Shown here one piece after another: positions 1 through 6,977 of a stretch of 64,000 nucleotides of DNA. This DNA comes from Glycomyces albidus (lineage in GTDB: Bacteria > Actinomycetota > Actinomycetes > Mycobacteriales > Micromonosporaceae): positions 1-64,000 of the forward strand of contig NZ_WIAO01000019.1 in the NCBI RefSeq assembly GCF_009451885.1. Reading direction: 5' to 3'. A model generated the notes under the pieces. It ran no database searches. It saw only the letters and a program-made list of their open reading frames with translations, and was not told the DNA's origin. The first letter of the stretch is position 1. Each line of letters starts with the position of its first letter. The position numbers and the translations under genes were made by a program.

Positions 1-1113
1 CGGCGCCTGGCTTCGACGGACCGACGCCACCTGCGGGCGAACCCGGTCGTGCGGGCCGGCCGCCGGCTGCGGGCCGGCGGCGCGCGGGCGCTGGCGGCGG
101 TGGCCGCCTGGCCGCATGTCGTCGAGGTCGCCGCCGGGATGCACCGGTCGAGCGTCCCGGCGACCCCGTCGTCGGTGGTGTGGCGGTCCGGTGCGGCGGT
201 GCTCCGGCACTATGCGGGCGAGCGGGCGGGCTCCGGTCCGCCGGTGCTCGTCGTGCACTCGCTGGTGACCCGCTCCTGGGTCCTGGACCTGGCGCCGGGA
301 CGCAGTCTCATTGCGGCCCTGCTCGAAGCGGGCCATGACGTCTACCTGCTCGACTGGGGGACCCCGGGACCCGGTGACGCCGGGCGGGGCTTCGACGACT
401 ACGTCGGCACCCTGATGCTCGCCGAGCAGGCGGTCCGCGAGCGCAGCGGCCACGCGGACCTCCACGTGGTGGGCTACTGCCTCGGCGGCACCCTGGCCTT
501 GACCGCGCACGCGGCCCTGGGCGACGGCGGCCTGGCGTCCCTCACCGCGATCGCCCCCTCGATCGACACCGCGGTCGACGGACGCTTGGACGGGATCCTC
601 CGCTCGCTGCGGCTCCCGCCCGTCCTCGCCCTCGACGGGCACGGCCTGGTGCCCGCGGCGCTCATCCGCGAGAGCTTCCACTGGCTCCGCCCGGTCGCGC
701 TCAAGACCGCCCGCCAGACCTGGCGGCGGCGCCGCAATCCGACCTGGCGCGCGGTGGCCGGCCCGGTGTCCCGCTGGGTCTGGGAGCAGACGCCCCTGCC
801 CGGCGCGCTGCTGTTCGACCTCGTCGACTACGCCCGCGGCAACACCCTGGCCGCCGGCACGTGGCACGTCCACGGCCGCCCGGCCCGGCTCGAGCACCTG
901 CAGGTCCCGGTCATGGTCGCCGTCGCCGCGGCCGACCACATCGTCCCGCCGCCCGCAAGCCTCGCCCTCACGGGCCTCCTGTCCCGCCCGCCCCGGGTGG
1001 TCACCTGCCCGGGCGGCCACGTCGCCATGCTGACCGGCCTCGCCAGGCGCTCGATCCTGTGCCGGGAACTCCTCGACTTCCTCGCCGCCGCGCGAGATCA
1101 GCGGACCCGGTGA
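1..1113 (+). CDS. PhaC-like alpha/beta hydrolase, 5' end possibly outside window
   Basis: Alpha/beta-hydrolase of the poly(3-hydroxyalkanoate) synthase type. Counting from a GTG at 49 (354 residues), the nucleophile is Cys144 in GYCLGGT. This replaces the usual lipase serine and is the PhaC/PhaE-class signature. The triad is completed by Asp296 (ADHIVPP) and His324 (PGGHVAML). The protein is shorter than a full PhaC (about 560 residues), so it may be a PHA synthase-related hydrolase rather than a true polymerase. The frame stays open leftward to base 1, so the true start may lie outside the window. Its stop abuts the stop of the convergent sirtuin gene with no spacer. Confidence 0.75.
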   Translation, partial: RRLASTDRRHLRANPVVRAGRRLRAGGARALAAVAAWPHVVEVAAGMHRSSVPATPSSVVWRSGAAVLRHYAGERAGSGPPVLVVHSLVTRSWVLDLAPGRSLIAALLEAGHDVYLLDWGTPGPGDAGRGFDDYVGTLMLAEQAVRERSGHADLHVVGYCLGGTLALTAHAALGDGGLASLTAIAPSIDTAVDGRLDGILRSLRLPPVLALDGHGLVPAALIRESFHWLRPVALKTARQTWRRRRNPTWRAVAGPVSRWVWEQTPLPGALLFDLVDYARGNTLAAGTWHVHGRPARLEHLQVPVMVAVAAADHIVPPPASLALTGLLSRPPRVVTCPGGHVAMLTGLARRSILCRELLDFLAAARDQRTR

Positions 1114-1875
1114 TCAGGCCGCCGCCGCCACGAGTTCCGGGAGGACTTCGCCGATCGGCAGGCGCAGGACGGCGGACGCGTCCTCGTCGTAGGGGGTCGG
1201 TTCGGCGTTGACGATGACGAGCCGGGTGCCGAGGCGGATCGCGAAGTCGCAGAAGCCGGCCGCCGGGTAGACGCCGAGTGAGGTGCCGACGGCGACGAAC
1301 AGGTCGGCGTCCCGGGTCGCCGCCGCGGCCGTCTCGACGACGTCGGGGTCGAGCTGCTGGCCGAAGGAGACGGTGGCCGACTTCAGGATGCCGCCGCACT
1401 CGAGGCAGTGCGGGTCCGCTTCGCCCGCTTCGATTCTCGGGAGGACCTCGGGCATGGGCCTCCGGTCGCCGCAGGCGAGGCAGACGACCTCGCGGGCGGT
1501 TCCGTGGAGCTCGACGACCCGGTCCGCGGCGGAGCCGGCCGCCTGGTGGAGGCCGTCGATGTTCTGGGTGAGGATGGCGCGCAGGCGCCCGGTCCGCTCG
1601 TAGTCGACGAGGGCCCGGTGGCCGGCGTTCGGTTCGGCCGTCCACACCGGACTCGCCAGGCGCGCCGCCCAGGCCTGCCGCCGCACGTCCGGATCGGCCA
1701 GGTAGTTGTCGATCGTGAAGAGGTACTGCGCCGCCGGGTTCTTCGTCCACACCCCCTGCGGTCCCCGGAAGTCGGGGATGCCGGACTCGGTGGAGATCCC
1801 GGCCCCGGTCAGCACCACGACCGATTCGGCCTCGGCGAACCACCGGGCCACCGCAGATACGGAAGTCTCGCTCAC
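1114..1875 (-). CDS. Sir2-family NAD-dependent protein deacylase (sirtuin)
   Basis: Cytosolic sirtuin of 253 residues, the normal size for bacterial enzymes that remove acetyl or other acyl groups from lysine using NAD. Visible motifs: GAGIS at 24-28 followed by SGIPDFRG (NAD pocket), TQNIDGLH at 103-110, catalytic His124 in ELHG, zinc ligands Cys132/Cys135 and Cys157/Cys160, then GTSLGVYPAA and VNAEPTPYD in the C-terminal Rossmann part. All key residues are present, so it should be active. It is divergent from the VOC gene across a 169-bp gap holding a dyad. Its acyl specificity cannot be read from sequence. Confidence 0.92.
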   Translation of the reverse strand: MSETSVSAVARWFAEAESVVVLTGAGISTESGIPDFRGPQGVWTKNPAAQYLFTIDNYLADPDVRRQAWAARLASPVWTAEPNAGHRALVDYERTGRLRAILTQNIDGLHQAAGSAADRVVELHGTAREVVCLACGDRRPMPEVLPRIEAGEADPHCLECGGILKSATVSFGQQLDPDVVETAAAATRDADLFVAVGTSLGVYPAAGFCDFAIRLGTRLVIVNAEPTPYDEDASAVLRLPIGEVLPELVAAAA

Positions 1876-1929
1876 CTCAAGGAACGTACCGCAGCCGCCC
1901 CGGCCGGGCGGATCCGCGCGAGCGGGCGG

Positions 1930-1958
1930 CGATTGTTATGTGTTCTAGGTCACAATCG
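1930..1958. promoter_or_regulatory. Interrupted dyad between sirtuin and VOC genes, CRP-like core
   Basis: CGATTGT at 1930-1936 is exactly inverted as ACAATCG at 1952-1958. Inside it, TGTG (1939-1942) and CACA (1951-1954) are spaced by eight bases, as in CRP/FNR-family sites. The position between two divergent genes suggests an operator for either or both. No regulator gene is adjacent, so the binding protein is unknown. Confidence 0.4.
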
Positions 1959-2044
1959 ACGCGGTGATGTCGAGAATCGCCGGCCGGCCTCGTTCCCCGG
2001 CTGAAGGGCTGCGAGAGGCGCGGCCCGGGACTCAGGAGGCGAAC

Positions 2045-2491
2045 ATGGCGGTCTACCGAATGGACCACGCGGGTGTCGTGGTCGAGGATCTCGCGGCGGC
2101 GGTCGCGTTCTTCGTCGAGCTCGGCCTGGAGCTGGAAGGCGAGGCGACGGTCGAGGGCGAATGGGCCGACAAGCTCATCGGCCTGGACGGCGTCAGGGCC
2201 GACATCGCGATGCTGCGGACCCCCGACGGCCACAGCCGGGTCGAGCTGTCGACGTTCGAGCGGCCGGTGTCGACCACGCCGGCGCCGAGCGCGCCGGTGA
2301 ACGTCCCCGGCATCCCCCGTCTCACGTTCGTCGTCGACGCCGTGGACGACGTCCTCGAGCGGCTGCGTCCCCACGGCGCGGAACTCGTCGCCGAGGTGTC
2401 GCAGTACGAGGACATCTACCGGTACTGCTACGTCCGCGGCCCCGCCGGCGTCATCATCGGGCTGTGCGAGGAGCTCCGCCGCGGCGCGTGA
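2045..2491 (+). CDS. VOC (glyoxalase/bleomycin-resistance fold) family protein
   Basis: 148-residue single protein with the beta-alpha-beta-beta-beta paired repeat of vicinal oxygen chelate enzymes. The first module begins MDHAGVVVEDLAAAVAFF and the second begins PRLTFVVDAVDDVLERL, ending in YVRGPAGVIIGLCEEL. Metal-ligand-like positions are His near residue 7 and Glu in the last strand (GLCEE). The ATG at 2045 is preferred because CAGGAGG lies a few bases upstream. Substrate is unknown; the family includes lyases, dioxygenases and resistance proteins. The next gene is co-directional 70 bp downstream. Confidence 0.85.
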   Translation: MAVYRMDHAGVVVEDLAAAVAFFVELGLELEGEATVEGEWADKLIGLDGVRADIAMLRTPDGHSRVELSTFERPVSTTPAPSAPVNVPGIPRLTFVVDAVDDVLERLRPHGAELVAEVSQYEDIYRYCYVRGPAGVIIGLCEELRRGA

Positions 2492-2561
2492 TCCCGAAAC
2501 CCTGCATTCCAGCGAGAACCACCGCGCTCGTTCCGGGCGCACCAGACGATAGGAACCGAAC

Positions 2562-3137
2562 ATGCGAAAGCTCATCGTCCAGCAGTGGGTCACCGTGGAC
2601 AACATCGCCGCGGAAGAGGACGGCGGCCTCAGCTTCGTCTCCGGCGAGCCGTTCTCCGACGCGAGCGACCCCGGGTTCAAGGACGACCTGATGGGGTTCA
2701 TCGACTCGGTCGACACCATGATCCTCGGCGCGAACACCTACGCCCAGAGCAAGGACTACTGGCCGACCGCCGCCGAGCAGGGCGAGTACGGCCTGAAACT
2801 CAACAACCTCGCCAAGTTCGTCGCCTCGACGAAGCTGGACGACGCGCCCTGGGGCGACTTCCCCGCGGCGACCGTGACGCGCGACCCGGCCGCCACGGTC
2901 CGAACGCTCAAGGAGCAGGCCGGCAAGGACATCTGGCTGTGGGGGAGTCTCACCCTCATGCGCTCCCTCATGGACGCCGGCGAAGTCGACGAGGTCCGGA
3001 TGCTCGTCTGCCCGGCGACCCGCGGCAAGGGCACCCGCGTCTTCGAGGACCGGCGCGACCTGGAGCCGCTGGAGGCCACCGCGTTCGGGAACGGCGTGGT
3101 GCTGCTGCGCTACGCACTCCAGAACGCCCGGCACTGA
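2562..3137 (+). CDS. Dihydrofolate reductase-fold (RibD C-terminal) family protein
   Basis: 191 residues, matching the RibD C-terminal/DHFR-like NADPH reductase fold. The N-terminus (MRKLIVQQWVTVDN), a DSVDTMILGANTY stretch, SLTLMRSLMDAGEVDEV and a final strand VVLLRY follow the family order. Such stand-alone proteins are common in actinobacteria and most have no assigned substrate. GATAGGAAC precedes the ATG. It follows the VOC gene in the same direction and may be co-transcribed with it. Confidence 0.85.
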   Translation: MRKLIVQQWVTVDNIAAEEDGGLSFVSGEPFSDASDPGFKDDLMGFIDSVDTMILGANTYAQSKDYWPTAAEQGEYGLKLNNLAKFVASTKLDDAPWGDFPAATVTRDPAATVRTLKEQAGKDIWLWGSLTLMRSLMDAGEVDEVRMLVCPATRGKGTRVFEDRRDLEPLEATAFGNGVVLLRYALQNARH

Positions 3138-3295
3138 GAAGGCACCGGAGCGCTCCCCAGCGCGAGTGGCGGCGCGCGGAGGCTGACCCGGGCGGCGGCG
3201 CGGTCGCCGTCCGGGTTCCCCGGACGCGGCTCCGCCGCCGGGCCTGACGCGCCTCGGCAGGGGAAGGCGTGGCCGCCCTCCGGCACAATGCGGAG

Positions 3296-4297
3296 GTGCT
3301 GCATGTTCGAGTCATCTCCCCGCCCGCGCTCACCGATGAGGTGGTGCGCATCGCCGCCGCGGACGAAGCGGTCGCCAATGTGATCAAGCTGCCCGGTGTC
3401 GCCTACTCGCCCCCAGGCGACTGCGTCGAGTTCGACGTCGCGAGGGAAGGCGCCAACGACATCCTCGAGCGACTGCGGGAGATGGGGATCAAGGAGACCG
3501 GCGGCATCGCCGTCGACGAGGTCGACCTCTGGATCTCCGATGCCGCCGAAGAGGCCGTCGAAGCGGCTCCCGGGCATTCGGAGGACGCGGTCGTCTGGGA
3601 GGAGCTCTCGGCCCGGACGGCGTCGGAGACGCGCCTGACCTGGTCGTACCTGGTGTTCCTGGTCCTGGCGGTGCAGATCGCGTCGATCGGGGCGCTCCTC
3701 GATCAGCCGATCCTCATCGTCGGGGCCATGGTGCTCGGACCGGACTTCGGGCCGGTCGCCGCGCTCTGCTTCGGTGCGCTCCAGCGCGACCTGCGCCTGG
3801 CCGCCACGGCGGTCCGCACGCTCCTGGTGGGCTTCGCGGTGGCGATCGCGGTGACCCTGGCCTGCGCGTTCACGAGTCGGCTCATCGGCTGGATCGAGCC
3901 GAGCATGCTCGACGACCGACCGCTGACCAGCTTCATCATCCACCCCGACCGCTGGTCGTTCGTCGTCGCGGTGCTCGCGGGCGTGGCGGGCATCCTGTCC
4001 ATGACCGCGCGGAAGTCCTCCGCGCTGGTCGGCGTCTTCATCTCGGTCACGACCGTGCCGGCGGTCGGCAACATGGCCGTCGCCATCCCGCTCGAGCATT
4101 GGAGCGAGGTCGGCGCCTCGTTCGTCCAGCTCGCGGTCAACCTAGCGGGCATGATCCTCGCCGGCATCGTCACGCTCGCCGTTCAACGGGTGGTGTGGAC
4201 CCGCGGGGGTCAGCTGCAGCAGGTGTCCTGGCTCGGCGTCGACAGCCCCGCGAGGGCGCGCAGGGGCCCGGAGAAGGCTTCGCAGCACAGCGAGTAG
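3296..4297 (+). CDS. DUF389 family membrane protein
   Basis: About 333 residues: a soluble N-terminal region (MLHVRVISPPALTDEVVRIA...) followed by the DUF389 membrane block. The block has several hydrophobic helices from about residue 110 (YLVFLVLAVQIASIGALL, ILIVGAMVLGPDFGPVAALCFGAL, and later helices). GTG 3296 is chosen because actinobacterial relatives start with MLH+R and because CACAAT at 3284-3289 would place transcription at this GTG (leaderless). An in-frame GTG at 3269 is the alternative. Function of DUF389 is unknown. Its last 88 bp overlap the convergent arsR gene. Confidence 0.8.
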   Translation: MLHVRVISPPALTDEVVRIAAADEAVANVIKLPGVAYSPPGDCVEFDVAREGANDILERLREMGIKETGGIAVDEVDLWISDAAEEAVEAAPGHSEDAVVWEELSARTASETRLTWSYLVFLVLAVQIASIGALLDQPILIVGAMVLGPDFGPVAALCFGALQRDLRLAATAVRTLLVGFAVAIAVTLACAFTSRLIGWIEPSMLDDRPLTSFIIHPDRWSFVVAVLAGVAGILSMTARKSSALVGVFISVTTVPAVGNMAVAIPLEHWSEVGASFVQLAVNLAGMILAGIVTLAVQRVVWTRGGQLQQVSWLGVDSPARARRGPEKASQHSE

Positions 4298-4572
4298 ACG
4301 TTGCTGCGGCCCTTCGGCGTCACGCTGACCAGGCCGAGTTCCCGCAGGGGCGCGAGGTGGTGGGAGACGAGCGTCTGGGCCAGGCCGGTGGCCTCGGTGA
4401 GCTCGCGGACCGTGCGCGAGTGCTCCGACAGCAGCAGCACGATCGCGAGCCGGTTCTCGTCGGCGAGGGCCTTGAACTGGGGAGCGAGGTCCTTGGCGTG
4501 CTCGATCACCGACGCGTCCGAGACCCCGGGGGCGCTCACGTCGGTCAGTTCGAGTTCGATCGTGCGGCTCAT
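4210..4572 (-). CDS. arsR: ArsR/SmtB-family repressor, divergent from ArsO-like gene
   Basis: 120 residues with a winged helix-turn-helix (LTEATGLAQTLVSHHLAPLRELGLV). It lacks the CVCDL metal site of classical ArsR. Instead it carries vicinal cysteines at 96-97 (YSLCCEAF) and at 118-119 of the extreme C-terminus (DTCCS), candidate As(III)/Sb(III) ligands. The ATG at 4572 faces the flavoprotein gene across 109 bp with a dyad. The 3' end overlaps the DUF389 coding region by 88 bp. It most likely represses the arsenic genes to its right and itself. Confidence 0.88.
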   Translation of the reverse strand: MSRTIELELTDVSAPGVSDASVIEHAKDLAPQFKALADENRLAIVLLLSEHSRTVRELTEATGLAQTLVSHHLAPLRELGLVSVTPKGRSNVYSLCCEAFSGPLRALAGLSTPSQDTCCS

Positions 4573-4594
4573 GGAGTCAAGTAAACCACAGAAC

Positions 4595-4623
4595 TTGCTA
4601 TCAACAGTGTTCGCTGGTATTAA
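4595..4623 (+). promoter_or_regulatory. Promoter of the ArsO-like gene
   Basis: TTGCTA (4595-4600) and TATTAA (4618-4623) are separated by 17 bp in an AT-rich stretch upstream of the flavoprotein ATG at 4682. This is a good sigma-70-type match for a genome this GC-rich. Confidence 0.5.
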
Positions 4624-4637
4624 TGACGTGAGTTGAT
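4600..4637. promoter_or_regulatory. Candidate ArsR operator dyad
   Basis: ATCAAC (4600-4605) is inverted as GTTGAT (4632-4637), bracketing the -10 element of the divergent promoter region. ATCAA...TTGAT half-sites are typical of ArsR/SmtB operators, although the 26-bp spacing is longer than usual. A separate perfect 7-bp hairpin, GACTGCG (4640-4646) with CGCAGTC (4652-4658), lies in the leader. Confidence 0.4.
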
Positions 4638-4681
4638 GTGACTGCGGTCCTCGCAGTCGCCCGATCGCACAGGAGCCCGCC

Positions 4682-6184
4682 ATGTCCAATCCCACGTCAC
4701 CTCCGGCATCCACGGTCGCCGTCATCGGCGCCGGACCGGTCGGTCTCGCCGCCGCCGCGCATCTGGTCGAGCGCGGCCTGACCCCGATCGTCCTCGAAGC
4801 CGGCGACGGCCCGGCCGACGCGATCCGCCAATGGGGGCATGTGCGCCTGTTCTCCCCGTGGCGCTTCGACATCGACCCGGCCGCGAAGCGACTGCTCGAA
4901 GCCCAGGGCTGGACCGCCCCCGACCCGGACGGACTGCCGACCGGCGCCGAACTCATCGACGACTACCTCTCCCCGCTCGCCAAGACCCCGGAACTGTCCC
5001 CGCATATCCGCTACGGCACCCGCGCGGTCGCGGTGTCCCGGCTCGGGGTCGACAAGACCCGCACCATCGACCGCGACACCCGCCCCTACCTCGTCCGCAC
5101 CCGCAGCACCGCGGGCGCATGGGCGGACCTGGTGGTCGACGCGGTCATCGACGCCTCCGGCACCTGGTCGCAGCCCAACCCCCTCGGCGCCCACGGCCTC
5201 GCCGCCCCCGGCGAGGACCACGAAGCCGCCTGGGCCGCAGGGCCGCTCCCGGACGTCCTCGGTGCGCAGCGCGACCGCTTCGCGGGCAAGCGAACCCTGG
5301 TCGTCGGCATGGGCCACTCCGCCGCGAACACGCTCCTCAACCTCGCCAAGCTCGCCGAGGCCGAACCAGGGACGACCGTGACCTGGGCGATCCGCGGCGC
5401 CTCCCCGACCCGCCTCTACGGCGGCGGCGCCGCCGACGCGCTGCCCGCGCGGGGCACGATCGGCACCCGCCTGCGCGAACTGGTCGAAGCCGGCGCGATC
5501 GACCTCGTCTCCGGGTTCACCATCGACCGCTTCGAGCCGCATGCCGACGGCTCGGTCGCGGTAGTGGGGAACGTCGGCGGTGCCGAACGCGTCATCGAGG
5601 CCGACCAGGTCGCCGCCGCGACCGGATTCCGGCCCGATCTCGGCATGCTGCGCGAGATCCGCCTCGACCTCGACACGATCGTCGAAGCCCCGGCGAAGCT
5701 CGCGCCGCTCATCGACCCGAACTTCCACTCCTGCGGCACGGTGCCCCCGCACGGCGAAGCCGACCTCGCCCAGCCCGACGAGGGCTTCTACCTCGTCGGC
5801 ATGAAGTCCTACGGCCGGGCACCGACCTTCCTCCTCGCCACCGGCTACGAGCAGGTCCGCTCCATCGCCGCCGCCCTCGCCGGGGACCGCGAGGCCGCCG
5901 ACAAGGTCGAACTCGACCTTCCCGAGACCGGCGTCTGCTCCTCGTCGCGCTCCCTCGAAGCCACCAGCATCGCCGACGCCGCGGAAGGCGCGGGCTGCTG
6001 CGGCACCAGCGCCGAAGCGGACTCGGGCTGCGGCACCGGCAAGGACGCGTCGGCGGGCGGCTGCGGCACGTCGCGGCCCGAGCCGGTCGCGGTCAATGCG
6101 CGCGGACTCGCCACCGGCGTCCTCCACGGCCGCTCGGGCGAACGCCGAGAACTCCCGCAGCTGAGCGGCGGCTGCTGCGGCTAG
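4682..6184 (+). CDS. arsO: ArsO-like FAD-dependent monooxygenase with Cys-rich tail
   Basis: 500-residue two-dinucleotide-binding-domain flavoprotein. The FAD site GAGPVGLAAAAHL is near the N-terminus, VVGMGHSAANTLLNLAKL is the NAD(P) site near residues 206-223, and ATGFRPDLG closes the flavin domain. Its place between an arsR and an arsR-acr3-arsC operon suits the ArsO group of ars-operon flavoproteins. The last ~75 residues are unusual: low complexity with GCCG, GCGTG, GGCGTS and a terminal GGCCG, a likely soft-metal or As(III) site. AGGAG at 4671-4675 precedes the ATG. The reaction is inferred from context only. Confidence 0.75.
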   Translation: MSNPTSPPASTVAVIGAGPVGLAAAAHLVERGLTPIVLEAGDGPADAIRQWGHVRLFSPWRFDIDPAAKRLLEAQGWTAPDPDGLPTGAELIDDYLSPLAKTPELSPHIRYGTRAVAVSRLGVDKTRTIDRDTRPYLVRTRSTAGAWADLVVDAVIDASGTWSQPNPLGAHGLAAPGEDHEAAWAAGPLPDVLGAQRDRFAGKRTLVVGMGHSAANTLLNLAKLAEAEPGTTVTWAIRGASPTRLYGGGAADALPARGTIGTRLRELVEAGAIDLVSGFTIDRFEPHADGSVAVVGNVGGAERVIEADQVAAATGFRPDLGMLREIRLDLDTIVEAPAKLAPLIDPNFHSCGTVPPHGEADLAQPDEGFYLVGMKSYGRAPTFLLATGYEQVRSIAAALAGDREAADKVELDLPETGVCSSSRSLEATSIADAAEGAGCCGTSAEADSGCGTGKDASAGGCGTSRPEPVAVNARGLATGVLHGRSGERRELPQLSGGCCG

Positions 6185-6222
6185 GGCCTGTCCCCGGAAT
6201 CAGAACGGTCGTCAAACGGTCT

Positions 6223-6298
6223 GTTCGCCCGCTCCCCGCGTCGTCGGGGCCTCCCGATGCAACCGGCATCTGGAGGCCCCTTCGCCTTGTGGGCGAAC
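6223..6298. terminator. Nested dyad / terminator after the ArsO-like gene
   Basis: GGGGCCTCC (6246-6254) pairs perfectly with GGAGGCCCC (6272-6280). Inside it GATGC (6256-6260) pairs with GCATC (6266-6270). An outer pair GTTCGCCC (6223-6230) and GGGCGAAC (6291-6298) encloses both. No T-tract follows, as is common in high-GC actinobacteria. Confidence 0.6.
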
Positions 6299-6590
6299 GA
6301 ACGGACTCGGCTACCGCCTCGCCTTCACGGGACGGGCCCCACGTCGGAAGCGTCCGTCCATGGCGCCCGGCCGGACGCCTCGAATCCAGCCGGGCGCGGC
6401 CGCCCAACGCGTTCCGCCTCGTCGCGGCCTGCGATCCGGCGCTCTCTGGTGCGCGGCGTGCGGCGCGCCGGGGGAACCGCGCCGATCGCCGCTTCCCGCC
6501 CGGATCGCCCCCGGTCCTCCCCTCCGGATGAACCCCGCTTGAACGCTCGGCCACGTCTCGGCCTCCGGACTTGCCGGCTGCTTAGGCACT

Positions 6591-6604
6591 CGTCAAACTA
6601 GACG
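6591..6604. promoter_or_regulatory. Candidate ArsR2 operator abutting its start codon
   Basis: CGTC (6591-6594) and GACG (6601-6604) flank AAACTA directly before the ATG at 6606, overlapping the predicted -10. There is no Shine-Dalgarno sequence, so the mRNA may be leaderless. Confidence 0.3.
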
Positions 6605-6605
6605 C

Positions 6606-6977
6606 ATGTCGAAGCAGCCCCTGCCCCTCCTGAGCGCCGCCGAACTCGAGGACTGCCGCGTCCCCCTGGTCGCCGAACCGCTAACCGCTTCGCAGGCGGA
6701 GCGACTCGCGCCGTCGTTCAAAGCGCTCGGGGACCCGGTGCGGCTGCGGCTGCTCTCGCTCATCGCCTCCCATGCGGGAGGCGAGGTGTGCGTGTGCGAC
6801 CTGACCGAGGCGTTCGACCTCACCGCTCCGACCATCTCCCACCACCTCAAGGTCCTCAAGGAGATCGGTCTGGTCACCTCCGAACGCCGCGGCACCTGGG
6901 TCTACTACCGCGCCGAACCGGCCGCACTCGAACTGCTCTCCACCGTCCTCTCGGTCCCTCAAGGCGCGGCCGCATGA
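6606..6977 (+). CDS. arsR: ArsR-family arsenic-responsive repressor
   Basis: 123 residues. The classical metal site is present as VCVCDL (Cys62 and Cys64) in helix 3 of the winged helix, followed by the recognition helix TAPTISHHLKVLKEIGLV and the wing RRGTWVYYR. It therefore belongs to the canonical arsenite-sensing type, unlike the divergent ArsR at 4210-4572. Its stop overlaps the acr3 start (ATGA at 6974-6977), so the operon arsR-acr3-arsC is translationally coupled and probably autoregulated. Confidence 0.93.
   Translation: MSKQPLPLLSAAELEDCRVPLVAEPLTASQAERLAPSFKALGDPVRLRLLSLIASHAGGEVCVCDLTEAFDLTAPTISHHLKVLKEIGLVTSERRGTWVYYRAEPAALELLSTVLSVPQGAAA

Larger units (their letters stand above)
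6185..6605. other. Intergenic region between ArsO-like gene and arsR2
   Basis: About 420 bp with no convincing gene. It holds the nested dyad at 6223-6298 and the likely arsR2 promoter at its right end: TTGCCG (6571-6576), a 17-bp spacer, then CAAACT (6594-6599). Nothing further is recognised between about 6300 and 6565. Confidence 0.5.
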
